Positions 38,188 to 47,449 of a stretch of DNA of 64,000 nucleotides are shown here, piece by piece. The DNA is from Stentor roeselii. Taxonomy: Eukaryota; Ciliophora; Heterotrichea; Heterotrichida; Stentoridae. The stretch covers positions 1 through 64,000 of the forward strand of contig RSEH01000121.1 of the NCBI GenBank assembly GCA_006503475.1. Reading direction: 5' to 3'. A model generated the notes under the pieces. The model searched no databases. It saw only the letters and a list, made by a program, of their open reading frames with translations, and was not told where the DNA came from. A program made the position numbers and the translations under genes. The first letter of the stretch is position 1. Each line of letters begins with the position of its first letter.

Positions 38188-39396
38188 ATGGCTGTTGAGT
38201 TCATATCAAACAAACTTCCATCTTGGCGAGCGATTCAAACTCGTTTAAAACCAAAGGAAAAGTCTCAAAAGACGTTAAAAATCAGCATAGAAAAGGTGAA
38301 TTCTCGTCGAATCGGCCCAGGCTTCTATGAATTTCCAGCAGTTCGAGGGAAAACTTCAACATTTTCATCACTTCCTCGCTTTTCCCCAAGCGAAAAGCTG
38401 AAAATTTTAGTACCCAACATAGACCGGCCGATAAGCGAGCGAAAAAGATTCAAATCAAGCGACTTAATTAAAAAAACCTTTCAAAAAACGATTCACAGTC
38501 AAATTTACCAGTCAAGGCTCAAGTCCACCTCAAGTGTAAGCCGCGTGAAAGATCATCTTCAAAAGGCAAAAACCGAAGAAATTCTAAAAAAACTAAACAA
38601 AAAAGCCCAAAGAATCGAAAAATGGAAAAACAACAGAAAATTCATCTCATGTCAGAAGACTTGGTTTATTTTTCTCGCTCTTTGTTCAGTTTCTCGAGTT
38701 TTTCACTCAAAAATCTGGATTAAGAGAAGATTTAAAACTGCTTTCAAGTTTAACAGCTCGCTTTTGTATCAGATGGCGAAGTGCATTGGAAAGATCTGCA
38801 TTCGGATGAAGGAAATTAAAAAAAAAAGATCTCTGAGGGTTTTAGGGAATATTTTTGCACCTTTATTTCAGAAAAGACTGGGAAAAATGATTGAACGATT
38901 TAGGAGGAATGTTGTCAGGACTCTTGAAGTGTATCTAGCGAAAAGGACTTTAAGGAAACTTTGTGTTGCTTGGGGAAGAAAAATTGCGAAACTTGAAGTT
39001 GGATTGAAAAAAATGGTTCTGATTCACAAGGCGAGGGTGGATCAACTTTTGGATATGTGGAATGAGATACAGATCAAGTATAATTCTTACTCGAACAAAA
39101 AGGTTTTTCCTCTAGATGAATCTGCGAAAATAGTAAGGAAGTATCTTTACACAAAGTTACGGAGTTTTTATGTCAATCAAACTGAATATAGAGCATCTAT
39201 AAGAAAGTTTAAAGAATCATTAAAAAATCATTTAAGCAAAAAGAGTGAAGTTTCTAGACGGAAAAGAGGTTGGAGACTCACTTTTGCTTTATCATCTCTT
39301 CCAGTTCTAAGAATTTTCAACCAAGATGAACTAATTCGAATCTACCTAGACGAAGAGCAAAAAACCAGCCTGAAGACCCAAGAGCTAAGTATTTAA
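38188..39396 (+). CDS. basic helical protein, function unknown
   Basis: 402 residues, highly basic. The N-terminal part is loop-rich (RRIGPGFYEFPAVRGKTSTF, which recalls the P-G-P-x-x-Y pattern of SHIPPO repeats). The middle is helical with Trp, Phe, Lys and Arg (KWKNNRKFISCQKTWFIFLA, LRKLCVAWGRKIAKLEVGL), somewhat like IQ or Sfi1-type motor- or centrin-binding segments. No known domain assigned. Start context (CACATACATGG) is weaker than usual, so an upstream exon is possible. 44 nt before the next gene on the same strand. Confidence 0.55.
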   Translation: MAVEFISNKLPSWRAIQTRLKPKEKSQKTLKISIEKVNSRRIGPGFYEFPAVRGKTSTFSSLPRFSPSEKLKILVPNIDRPISERKRFKSSDLIKKTFQKTIHSQIYQSRLKSTSSVSRVKDHLQKAKTEEILKKLNKKAQRIEKWKNNRKFISCQKTWFIFLALCSVSRVFHSKIWIKRRFKTAFKFNSSLLYQMAKCIGKICIRMKEIKKKRSLRVLGNIFAPLFQKRLGKMIERFRRNVVRTLEVYLAKRTLRKLCVAWGRKIAKLEVGLKKMVLIHKARVDQLLDMWNEIQIKYNSYSNKKVFPLDESAKIVRKYLYTKLRSFYVNQTEYRASIRKFKESLKNHLSKKSEVSRRKRGWRLTFALSSLPVLRIFNQDELIRIYLDEEQKTSLKTQELSI

Positions 39397-39440
39397 TCCT
39401 CAATAATCCTAATAAACATAAAAAAAACCCAATCCTATAA

Positions 39441-39716
39441 ATGTCACAAGTCAAGCCCAAAAAGCCAAAACTCAGCCAAATCGAAAAATCTTCAAAGGCA
39501 GTCAAATCACGTCGAAAGGTGATAAAAGTTTGCGAGAACTGCAAAACCTCTGAAGAAAGATTCAGAACTCTCCAAAACGCTTTAAAAGAAGTAATCGATC
39601 AAAACGATATCTTGAGAAGTCGAGTCGCCGAGCTGGAGGCTTTAGTCAATGAAAGTGCAGAGAACATTCAAAAGAAAAAAGAAATAATTTCTGGTCTTTT
39701 ACTAATAAAAAGATAA
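39441..39716 (+). CDS. small coiled-coil protein, function unknown
   Basis: 91 residues. A basic N-terminus (KPKKPKLSQIEKSSKAVKSR) is followed by CENC and then one coiled coil (about 40-85; ALKEVIDQNDILRSRVAELE). It could oligomerise or pair with another coiled-coil protein. Start in CCTATAAATG, the strong context here. Converges on the DUF229 gene with 27 nt between stops; that gap holds a run of eight G. Confidence 0.65.
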   Translation: MSQVKPKKPKLSQIEKSSKAVKSRRKVIKVCENCKTSEERFRTLQNALKEVIDQNDILRSRVAELEALVNESAENIQKKKEIISGLLLIKR

Positions 39717-39743
39717 CCTAACTAGGGGGGGGTTGAATAATAA

Positions 39744-41822
39744 TTAATCAAATCCGACACAAGCACAAAATTCAGGTTTTATTTCAAGATTTCGCGCTTT
39801 TAATTCGCAAGGTCCAGCGAATTTATCAATTCTAGTGATACTTAAAATCTACTTACCCCTTACCTTGACTTTCACTGGAGCATTAAAAATAATATTTTCA
39901 CAATGAAACCCATTTCTTTTGCTAACATTTCCACTGGAAGTTAAGAAATAGTTAACTTGAAAAATCATTCCTTTTTGTGTGTCGCTTTCAATTTCCAGTT
40001 TAAAAAATTCTTGAATATTCGAGATGCTGACATGATAAATTCTTAAAATTTTTTTTAACTTGATGAACTTGCAGTATTTTCCTATTGGGTACTTGGGGTT
40101 CCAGTAAGAATCAGCGTTGATAGTTTTTTCAGCCATGTTTAAAAGTCGGTCAATTACAAGCCTCATTTCTTCCGTCGGGGTTTCAATTAGGACCATCTTG
40201 TTGCAAGCACAGTCCCAAGCTTCAATTGCGCAATTTTCGCATTTTCGGTTAACACTTGCAAGGTCTTCAAGTAAGTTGATTGAAAATTCCGTTTTTTCTG
40301 TGATTCCAGCTAAAGCCAAAGTCGTTTCTCTCAAGTCAAGTTTGGAAGTCAGTCTTTCTGAGTTAGTTTTCAATGAAAAGTAACTGTAAGGAAACTTGTC
40401 AAGGAGTGACTTGCTTGAAATGATGAAAAGAGTGGGAAGTTTGTTTTCTTGGTAAGCTTCGACATCAGTGAACCACTTTCCATACCTCATTCCATGATCG
40501 CCATTCAAGTAAATAAAAATATCATAGTTTTGCTGATATTTCTTCAGAAAGTCTTCAAGATACTCACTCAAGTCGTCGTTTAAAGTCGCTGCATGTTGAC
40601 CTGAAGATTCATGAGCCGCGTTGAGGTGAATGTAAAGAAACTGATTCACTCCTGGATTCAAGTCAATCACTGAATTCGTGTAGTTTAAAATGTAGTAATG
40701 TGTGTGATGCCCGCCTAAACATCTCTGAACTTTTTCAAATGACTTCTCGAATTTCATTGCAGAGTACTTCTGGACTGCACAGTAAAATGGACCAACTGCA
40801 TAGTCCACCTTTGGCATTCGCCCCAGAGACCCTGGGAAGTAATTATCGCAATTTTCTAAACCTAAAAATGAAATAAATCCCTTTTCTCGTAACATTGACC
40901 AAAGAGCTGTTTCTCCAAGATAGTCGATATCTTGGTTGCCTCTGAATTCTCTTACAAACTTATCCAATCCTCCGAAGAGAGGGACTTGATTTGAAATTGA
41001 ATCAGCTCCAAGAATATTGTGTATTTTGAAGTCAAAAACTGAAAAATTAGAGTTTTTATTGAGACGATTCATTAAATCTATAACTTTTGGAACTTTTCTG
41101 TAGAGATGTCGTCTTGACATTGAGTCTAAAGTTAAAAAATAGATAAGTTTTGGCTTGCCTTTTGTTAGTTTCTTTGCTTTTGAATAAGATTCTTGCTTGA
41201 AAATCGGGTTCATAGTTCCTTGCATAAAATTCAAGGACTCTCCACAAGAGCCTAGGGCGAACTCGATGTTTGAAGCATCGATAGGTTTTTTATACTCTTT
41301 TACATCCCACTTGTAAAATACTTCGTTACTTCTTGCAATTTTTTTATTGTCAACAGGGCCTGTTAAGAATTTTCCATTTTGGTTATCAGGGCAGTTCATA
41401 TACATTAAGTTATTCGCTCTGTCAATATGAATAAAAGTCCCATTTTGATTAGTTTTCTGCCAGCACTTCGGGTAAGTGTAATTTGGAAAAACCATCTCGC
41501 CAACTGACTTGGAATATCCAAAACTTTCAGGAATGCACAAAAGATTGAGATTTTTTAGAAGTTCCCCATCGTCAATATTGAAATCTTTTGGTTTGTAGCT
41601 GAATTCTGAGTTCTTAAGTTTTTTTGTGTTGTCGACAGTTTGCAAAAGATCTGATTTATTCCCTAGAGTTACTGTAAAAAAGTACTTGTTGGCTTGGGAG
41701 TACTTTTTAGGTGCAATTTTTTCAAGGATTTTCAGAATGTATCTACGATTGATGAAGATTGAATCATTAAGATACATAAGAGTGAATAAAAAAATCAGTA
41801 GCCAAAAAACTTTCGACCTCAT
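39744..41822 (-). CDS. DUF229 sulfatase-like membrane or secreted protein (one 15-nt intron)
   Basis: 687 residues after splicing. Residues 1-25 form a signal anchor (FWLLIFLFTLMYLNDSIFI). The DUF229 domain, of the alkaline phosphatase/sulfatase superfamily, shows LIYFLTLDSMSRRHLYRKVP (metal and nucleophile region), GLENCDNYFPGSLG, FLYIHLNAAHESSGQHAATL and YDIFIYLNGDHGMRYGKWF. The frame ends in a TAG inside an intron (39849-39863); past it the protein goes on ILSITRIDKFAGPCELKARN and closes with CAC-VGFD and TAA at 39744-39746. The added Cys residues fit the C-terminal part of the family. Substrate unknown; acts at the surface or in the secretory pathway. Confidence 0.85.
39849..39863 (-). 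other. 15-nt intron
   Basis: GTAAGGGGTAAGTAG on the minus strand in the DUF229 gene, phase 0, A at position 10, ending in an in-frame TAG. Unusually G-rich for an intron of this genome. Confidence 0.85.
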
Positions 41823-41857
41823 TATTATTATGAATTCTAGATAAAATCAATAGAGTG

Positions 41858-42772
41858 TTAACAACCTGCAATAAAATAATCATGGTTTAAACATTGACTT
41901 GCTGAAAAGCGCTTAAGCGGATTCCATTCAAGCATCCCATTAATCAGATCTTCAACAACTTCTGGCCTTTGATGATCACTAAAAAGTTCTTTCAAATCAT
42001 GTTTTTTTCCAATCGCTATAATTTTCGATTTCGCTCTTGAAGTGATCCGAACATTCGCTAAAACATTCACGTCTTCCTTAAGAGGAGGTCCGATAATATC
42101 AGCGATTTTCACGAACTGCTCACCGTCATTATTTCCCCTAAAAACAGGGAATCCGGTGAAAAGTTCTAAAAAAATGCATCCAGCTGACCAGATATCAACT
42201 TTTGAGTCGTATTTTTCAGCACAAAAAATAAGTTCAGGAGCTCGATAGTACCTTGAAACAATGTAAGGAGTGTTTTTTTCGCATATCTTTTTAGCACTTC
42301 CGAAGTCACAAAGTTTGACTTTATAAGGGAACTGGTCACTGAGAAGGATGTTGTCAGGTTTGATGTCTCGATGAATGATGTTTTTGCTGTGAATATATTC
42401 TAGTCCTAGTAAAACCTGTTTCATTATGCAAAAGATTTCACTGTATTCAAATCGCCTGTTTTTGTAGCAACTTCGGATCATCATTCCCAGTGACTGAGGA
42501 AAATACTCGAAAACTAAGTTTTGAATTAGGTCTTTCTGCTTAAGTGTGTAGAAAATGTCAACTAAATGAACACAGTACTCACAGTCTTTTACTTCTTGAA
42601 GAATTTTGAACTCTCGGGATACTTTGCAACCTTTTTTCATTGTACGCTTTATTGCGAAGTACTGCTGGCAGTTGTTGTCGAATACTTTGTAAACCTGACC
42701 AAATGTGCCACTTCCGATCAGACTTTCAACGATGAAGTTAGGGTTGGAGCTGTTGTATGTGTAAACCGCCAT
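41858..42772 (-). CDS. GSK3/shaggy-like protein kinase
   Basis: 304 residues, a bare kinase domain. Glycine loop IGSGTFGQVYKV, lysine in YFAIKRTMKK, HRDIKPDNILL, LCDFGSAKKI, then SRYYRAPELIFCAEKYDSKV with the tyrosine that GSK3 autophosphorylates, and the CMGC insert region (GNNDGEQFVKIADIIGPPL). All catalytic residues are present. Shorter than animal GSK3 (about 420-480) because both tails are missing. Stentor-type ciliates have many such kinases, so no specific orthologue is claimed. 35 nt from the DUF229 gene on the same strand. Confidence 0.88.
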   Translation of the reverse strand: MAVYTYNSSNPNFIVESLIGSGTFGQVYKVFDNNCQQYFAIKRTMKKGCKVSREFKILQEVKDCEYCVHLVDIFYTLKQKDLIQNLVFEYFPQSLGMMIRSCYKNRRFEYSEIFCIMKQVLLGLEYIHSKNIIHRDIKPDNILLSDQFPYKVKLCDFGSAKKICEKNTPYIVSRYYRAPELIFCAEKYDSKVDIWSAGCIFLELFTGFPVFRGNNDGEQFVKIADIIGPPLKEDVNVLANVRITSRAKSKIIAIGKKHDLKELFSDHQRPEVVEDLINGMLEWNPLKRFSASQCLNHDYFIAGC

Positions 42773-42928
42773 GGGGGATTATGAGAGAATTTTAATTTAA
42801 TGGATTGAAGGATTTAGGAAGATTTAGGTATTTAATAAATTGATTGTTTCTTGGTTTTCGGATTTTTTTAGAATTTTTTGTTTTTGAAGGATTTTGTCTG
42901 AAAATATTCAAAATTCATTAATTTTATT

Positions 42929-43036
42929 ATGCAACAAGTTTTTTGGAAGGATTCGAAGAATACACTGAAAGATATGCAAAAATTATGGAATAATTATTTT
43001 TTAAATGGTATTTATACAGGGGTTAAACTTATTTAA
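42929..43036 (+). CDS. possible micro-ORF of 35 residues next to the 5S gene
   Basis: ATG to TAA frame ending 2 nt before the 5S rRNA gene: MQQVFWKDSKNTLKDMQKLW and then a moderately hydrophobic end (NNYFLNGIYTGVKLI). The composition is protein-like and the start is in TTATTATG, but at this length chance cannot be excluded. It may simply be leader sequence of the 5S gene. Confidence 0.2.
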   Translation: MQQVFWKDSKNTLKDMQKLWNNYFLNGIYTGVKLI

Positions 43037-43037
43037 T

Positions 43038-43157
43038 GTTATCGGCCATACTATGTCTAAAGCACCAGATCCCATCCGAACTCTGAAGTTAAGCGACATA
43101 AGGCGAGGTTAGTACTTGGGTGGGAGACCGCCAGGGAATCCCTCGTGCTGATAGCCA
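43038..43157 (+). rRNA. 5S ribosomal RNA
   Basis: About 120 nt with the universal 5S signatures: CGGCCATAC near the 5' end, GATCCCATCCGAACTCTGAA (loop B/helix III region), GAAGTTAAGC, GGTTAGTACTTGGGTGGGAG and GACCGCCAGGGAAT before the 3' strand of helix I. The ends pair: GTTATC (43038-43043) with GATAGC (43150-43155). It stands alone between protein genes, not in a tandem array. Transcribed by RNA polymerase III from internal elements; a T run follows. Confidence 0.95.
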
Positions 43158-43171
43158 TTTTTATTTTTATC
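43158..43171 (+). terminator. T-rich Pol III terminator of the 5S gene
   Basis: TTTTTATTTTTA-type sequence directly after the 5S 3' end, matching the oligo-T stop used by RNA polymerase III. Confidence 0.6.
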
Positions 43172-43209
43172 CAAGCAACAAAAATCCTCTTTTTCCTCAT
43201 TCAAATAAA

Positions 43210-45630
43210 ATGAACTCCCTATCAGGCCAGTCCATAAAATTTGAATCAGGAGAAGTGACACTAACAGCCCACCTTGAAACAACAACAACCGAGTATATCT
43301 ACGAAACAAATGAAAACACAATCATAAAATACATTCCTTTATTCACAACTCATTCACGTGAAATCTATCAAAACGAGTCAACATCTCTAAGAGTTCTAAA
43401 CAACTCTCCAAACATAGTCCGTTTACGAGATTTCACCGTGTTGCAGTCAACCCCCGCAGCAGGAATCTTGAAACTCGAGAAGTGCCGTTCAAGTCTAAAG
43501 TCTCTTCTGAAAAATCACACGTTTAACGACGAGCAAGTCCTTTTTTTCGCGAATCAAGTGATTACAGGACTTTGCAGCATTCAACAGGCAGGCCTGGTTC
43601 ATCGAAACTTGAACCCGAATAATGTTTTGGTAAGTGAGAACTACTCATTTTGCATCAGTGGACTAGGAAGTGCAGCTTTTATTCAAGATTTACTCGCGAT
43701 TGACCCAGGGATGGTCTCAGGTTTCAATGAAAAAATAAGTCATCCATTGGCTCGACCTCCTGAATTCGGGAAAATCTTAGACTTGGAAAAAATTGACACT
43801 TGGGCCTTGGGATGTCTTTTGTTTTTTGTGATTTTTAGAAGGTATCCTGACAGGGGCACTGGTGGACAACGGGAGATAAGAGAAGTGAGAAACAGTCAGA
43901 TTTCAAATCTGCTTTCAAGGTGTCTCACGGCTAACCCTGCTGAAAGACCTGCTCCTAATGAGCTTTACTTTGAAATAAACAGTGACTTTCAATTCAATCT
44001 GATAACGACTTCAGCTTCTTTGCAATATCCTAGATCAGGTTTTGTTGTTTGTCTTTCTAACTCTTTAACTGAATCTACGACGCCGATTGATAACTACTAC
44101 CAACAAGTCGTGACTTCAAAGTCCTGGATTAAGCCAGGCTCAAAAGAAAAAATTTTGTCATTCTTGTCAAACTACGACAAAAAATGCACAATTCCTTCAA
44201 TAAAGTTTCTAATAATAGTTCACAGATTGATCATCTCAGGGTCTCCAGCCATGCTTCAATGCAAGCCGATCTTAGAAGAAAACCTGTCCTTCTGGGAAAA
44301 AAAACAACGAGACCCTCGAGATATGAACTACAACGAGTACAACTCAGGTTTGATCCGTCAATTTTCCCGAGTTCTTCTAGAAAAAATCAATTTTCACGTG
44401 AAATTCAACAATTCAGGCAACTGGAAACAAATGCTTGCCTTTGAACATGTCGATGAAGCCATTCAATACCTAGCCAGGGTGATAAAAATCTGTGAAGGTC
44501 TCATGATGGGAATGCAAAACCTTACCTCTTTAAACATTTCAATGAAAAACCAGCTTTTAGAAGAGTCTCAAAGAGCCTTGGGCAACATCAGCTCAGTCTT
44601 CTCAGCATATCGGCGACCTTTAGACCCACTGAACCCTTTTATTGAAAAGATCACGAATCTGATGAAGCCAGTGGCGGAAGAGGTAAAACCAATAATCCCT
44701 TCCAAGTCATACGCGACTCAAGTGAGAGAAGAAGTCCCGAACTTCCCGCAACTCATCATCCAAGAAAAAGCGAAGCCTGAGAACTACCTGGAAGACCGTT
44801 GGAGGATCAAGCAAGAAGAGCTTAAAATGGAAAAAGTCCTCGCTGGAGGCTCAAGCTGCACAGTTTACAAGGGAAAGTTCAAGTGCACCCCAGTCGCCAT
44901 CAAAATCATGAGAGGCACCTTCATGGGAAAGTCAATGGAAAAGGAATTCGAACGAGAAGTGAAAGCGATGGTCAGTCTCCGTCATCCTAACCTGGTGCTC
45001 TTCATGGGTGCCTGTCAGACTCCTCAGATGATCATCGTGTCTGAGTTCTGTGCAGGCGGGTCACTTTTTACCTTGCTGCATGAAAGTAAAAATTTAGCCA
45101 TCAGCTGGAAGCAGAAACTGAAAATGATAAAAGATGTGGCAAGAGGAATGCTTTACCTTCATGAAGCTCCTAGTCCTATCTTACATCGAGACTTGAAAAG
45201 TTTGAACTTGTTGCTCGTCAAACAGTTCTCTGGACCTAATGATTCGGTTTATATAAAAATCACTGACTTCGGCGTTGCAAGGATCTTGGAACAAAGCATG
45301 GAACTCACTGGACAGATGGGCACTTGTCATTGGATGGCGCCGGAAGTCCTCAGCAACCAGCCGTATTCTTTAGAAGCTGATATTTACTCTTTTGCAATCG
45401 TCATGTGGGAGATACTCGCACGAGAAGTGCCTTATAATAACATCAACCCGATGACTATTCCCATTCGAGTTGTTAAAGGTGAAAGACCCAACATCAGCCA
45501 GATACCCTCGACTTGTCCTACTGCTTTGAAAGACCTTATTCGACAGTGCTGGGACCAGGTACCTGCGAAAAGACCTAATTTCCATAAAATACTTGACGTC
45601 GTTGAAGCACTTGATGACTCTCAACAGTAG
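43210..45630 (+). CDS. pseudokinase - ANTH-like - TKL kinase fusion protein
   Basis: 806 residues. (1) About 20-260: kinase fold with HRNLNPNNVLV for HRDLKPEN and SGLGSA for DFGSA, so catalytic Asp residues are missing; the overall look (clipped activation segment, RPPEFGK) recalls NAK/GAK kinases. (2) About 288-480: helical region like an ANTH domain (YYQQVVTSKSWIKPGSKEKI, FLIIVHRLIISGSPAMLQC). (3) About 538-800: complete TKL kinase (GGSSCTVYKGK, VAIKIM, HRDLKSLNLLL, TDFGVARI, GTCHWMAPEVL, DIYSFAIVMWEI). The middle and first parts suggest clathrin or phosphoinositide membranes; the last gives signalling output. Start MNSLSG (AATAAAATG); an in-frame upstream Met would lie inside the 5S gene. 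Confidence 0.85.
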   Translation: MNSLSGQSIKFESGEVTLTAHLETTTTEYIYETNENTIIKYIPLFTTHSREIYQNESTSLRVLNNSPNIVRLRDFTVLQSTPAAGILKLEKCRSSLKSLLKNHTFNDEQVLFFANQVITGLCSIQQAGLVHRNLNPNNVLVSENYSFCISGLGSAAFIQDLLAIDPGMVSGFNEKISHPLARPPEFGKILDLEKIDTWALGCLLFFVIFRRYPDRGTGGQREIREVRNSQISNLLSRCLTANPAERPAPNELYFEINSDFQFNLITTSASLQYPRSGFVVCLSNSLTESTTPIDNYYQQVVTSKSWIKPGSKEKILSFLSNYDKKCTIPSIKFLIIVHRLIISGSPAMLQCKPILEENLSFWEKKQRDPRDMNYNEYNSGLIRQFSRVLLEKINFHVKFNNSGNWKQMLAFEHVDEAIQYLARVIKICEGLMMGMQNLTSLNISMKNQLLEESQRALGNISSVFSAYRRPLDPLNPFIEKITNLMKPVAEEVKPIIPSKSYATQVREEVPNFPQLIIQEKAKPENYLEDRWRIKQEELKMEKVLAGGSSCTVYKGKFKCTPVAIKIMRGTFMGKSMEKEFEREVKAMVSLRHPNLVLFMGACQTPQMIIVSEFCAGGSLFTLLHESKNLAISWKQKLKMIKDVARGMLYLHEAPSPILHRDLKSLNLLLVKQFSGPNDSVYIKITDFGVARILEQSMELTGQMGTCHWMAPEVLSNQPYSLEADIYSFAIVMWEILAREVPYNNINPMTIPIRVVKGERPNISQIPSTCPTALKDLIRQCWDQVPAKRPNFHKILDVVEALDDSQQ

Positions 45631-45644
45631 AATAATAATAGATT

Positions 45645-46232
45645 ATGAAAGGTCAGAGAAAAGCGAAAAGATTTAGCCTTGATTTTAAGCCTGATTTTTT
45701 TTATAGGGAGTTGAATCAAGGGAATGATAAGAGACTCTCAGAGATCTCTTTGCCTCAAGTCAATTTCAAACGAAAAAGGGATGAGTCTCAGATTCTCAAA
45801 CAGAAAAGAAGACTTTCAGATGACTTTTCTTTAGGTAATGCCAAAAAGAATAACTATGACGGAAAAACTCAAAAACCTAAAAAAAAAATCGTTTCTGAAA
45901 ATTTTGAGTCTTTAATTAAAAAATGTAACGATTTCAAATTCGACCCTAGAAGGAAAAGCATCAACTTGATTCACCTCCAAAACACCTCAAATGTGAAAAA
46001 AATTAGAAAATCAATAAGAATTAGCGAGTTTCCTGATTTTTGGTTTGGAAACGAATTCAATAATCCTGGACTAGTTAAAGATGCTCAATTACTCGGAAAT
46101 GAACTCAATATTGAAATGTCAGAAATTACTTCAAATCACAAATGGCGAGTATCCTCAAGAGAAACCTTAAAAAGAGCTGAACAAGTGATTGAAGACCTAG
46201 AAAGTCATTTTTCAGAGAATAAAAAGTCTTAA
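45645..46232 (+). CDS. basic protein, function unknown
   Basis: 195 residues, rich in Lys, Arg, Ser and Asn (KGQRKAKRFSLDFKPDFFYR, KRKRDESQILKQKRRLSDDF). A short helix near the C-terminus (ETLKRAEQVIEDLESHF). No known domain. It begins 14 nt after the stop of the TKL fusion gene and converges on TBC1D22 with 24 nt between stops. Its nuclear-localisation-like clusters allow a nuclear role, nothing firmer. Confidence 0.55.
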   Translation: MKGQRKAKRFSLDFKPDFFYRELNQGNDKRLSEISLPQVNFKRKRDESQILKQKRRLSDDFSLGNAKKNNYDGKTQKPKKKIVSENFESLIKKCNDFKFDPRRKSINLIHLQNTSNVKKIRKSIRISEFPDFWFGNEFNNPGLVKDAQLLGNELNIEMSEITSNHKWRVSSRETLKRAEQVIEDLESHFSENKKS

Positions 46233-46256
46233 TTAGCTTAATCATAACTTATTCCC

Positions 46257-47255
46257 TTATCTACTCAAGTGATTCGGAGAATTGTTGAACCAGGAGAAAT
46301 AAATATAAGCTTGGGACAACAGCTCCTCCACATCTCGACTGGTCCAAGTGTCAGTCGGGAGGTTTTGCAAGAAAATAATAATTTCATTAAAAGTGTTTTC
46401 CTTGATTTTTTCCTTCCACTTCAAAATAAGACTGGCAGCGACGTATAAACTCAAGACGCGAAATCCGTCAACCATTGAAAAAAAACCATCCCAAAGGCGA
46501 AATACGAGATTCATAGGAAGTTCTCGGATAAACATGCAGTTTAACCACCTGAAGCTGAAATGAATCATCTCAATCTGCTCCTTTGCTAGGTGACTGACAA
46601 GTTCTGTGTCAATTCTTCCTAAAATGTCCTGAATCTTTATTAAAGCTCTTTGAATCCCAGATGATGACTGAAAAAAGTAATCTAAAATCGAGTCTACGAC
46701 ATTTGATAAGCACCAGTAACAGTCAGCCTCAATGCTATCAATATTACCCGGCAGATCTCCAGTTTCAGTCATCACCTCAAATTCACAATGAGGAGCTAAA
46801 AAAACAAGCAAAAACACAGAGCACAAATCATTAATTCCCTGTACATACCCACTAGAAGGATGTCTAATCGCCCATATATAAAGAATCCTTCTAAGCATTT
46901 CCTGAATCTGCTGAACTTTGAATATAGGAATCGTTGACTGAGTTCTAGGAATATCATCATCGATTTGTTTCATGTCCTGCAAATGTTTCTCAGTCTGGTG
47001 CTCTGAACGTGCTTCATAGATCTGCGCGCGGTAATGAGAATACTCAGTTCTTTTCCTTTCTAAAGTTGATTCCCGCCTTGATAAATTTGTTGAAGCATAG
47101 CCCAAGATGAGCTGCCATATCGATGCTCGTGTCTTCGGCTCGGCTCCATGCCAGATAAGAGATCGCAGTTTGTTTAAGTCGCAGTCTTCTGATGAAAGCT
47201 CTTGTTGCACTTGCTGGCTTCTTCTTGAGCTGGCTGAATACGTGTTTTGATCCAT
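46257..47255 (-). CDS. TBC1D22-type Rab GTPase-activating protein
   Basis: 332 residues. TBC domains switch off Rab GTPases with an Arg and a Gln finger; both are seen, in QIDDDIPRTQS and SGYVQGINDL. The run LRSLIWHGAEPKTRASIWQL, then HPSSGYVQGINDLCSVFLLV, IEADCYWCLSNVVDSI, FRWLNCMFIRELPM and FLQNLPTDTW is in the order found in TBC1D22A/B, including the long inter-helix segment with KRTEYSHYRAQIYEARSEH. The N-terminal extension is short (about 25). Acts on Golgi-related Rabs in animals. Confidence 0.92.
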   Translation of the reverse strand: MDQNTYSASSRRSQQVQQELSSEDCDLNKLRSLIWHGAEPKTRASIWQLILGYASTNLSRRESTLERKRTEYSHYRAQIYEARSEHQTEKHLQDMKQIDDDIPRTQSTIPIFKVQQIQEMLRRILYIWAIRHPSSGYVQGINDLCSVFLLVFLAPHCEFEVMTETGDLPGNIDSIEADCYWCLSNVVDSILDYFFQSSSGIQRALIKIQDILGRIDTELVSHLAKEQIEMIHFSFRWLNCMFIRELPMNLVFRLWDGFFSMVDGFRVLSLYVAASLILKWKEKIKENTFNEIIIFLQNLPTDTWTSRDVEELLSQAYIYFSWFNNSPNHLSR

Positions 47256-47449
47256 ATGGTTTAATAATAAGAATGATTAAGACTTAGCAGTGTTCATGTT
47301 TAACTTGGTAAATTTTTAAGTTTTTTCATGTCTTGTTGATTATTGTTTAGTTCTTTAATAATCAAGTGATTTTTACTTGTTGGTTCTTTTTTAATAGAGT
47401 TGGTTTTGGACTTGGGTATTAAGAAATCGTGATTAATAGGCAGTTATAA

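Noticed and set aside
39725-39732. Run of eight G in an intergenic gap
   Set aside because: Considered as telomere or chromosome-break mark, but it is a single run with no repeats nearby and genes continue on both sides.
43120-43209. N-terminal extension of the TKL fusion reading back into the 5S gene
   Set aside because: The first codons lie inside the 5S rRNA; MNSLSG at 43210 has the normal AATAAAATG context.
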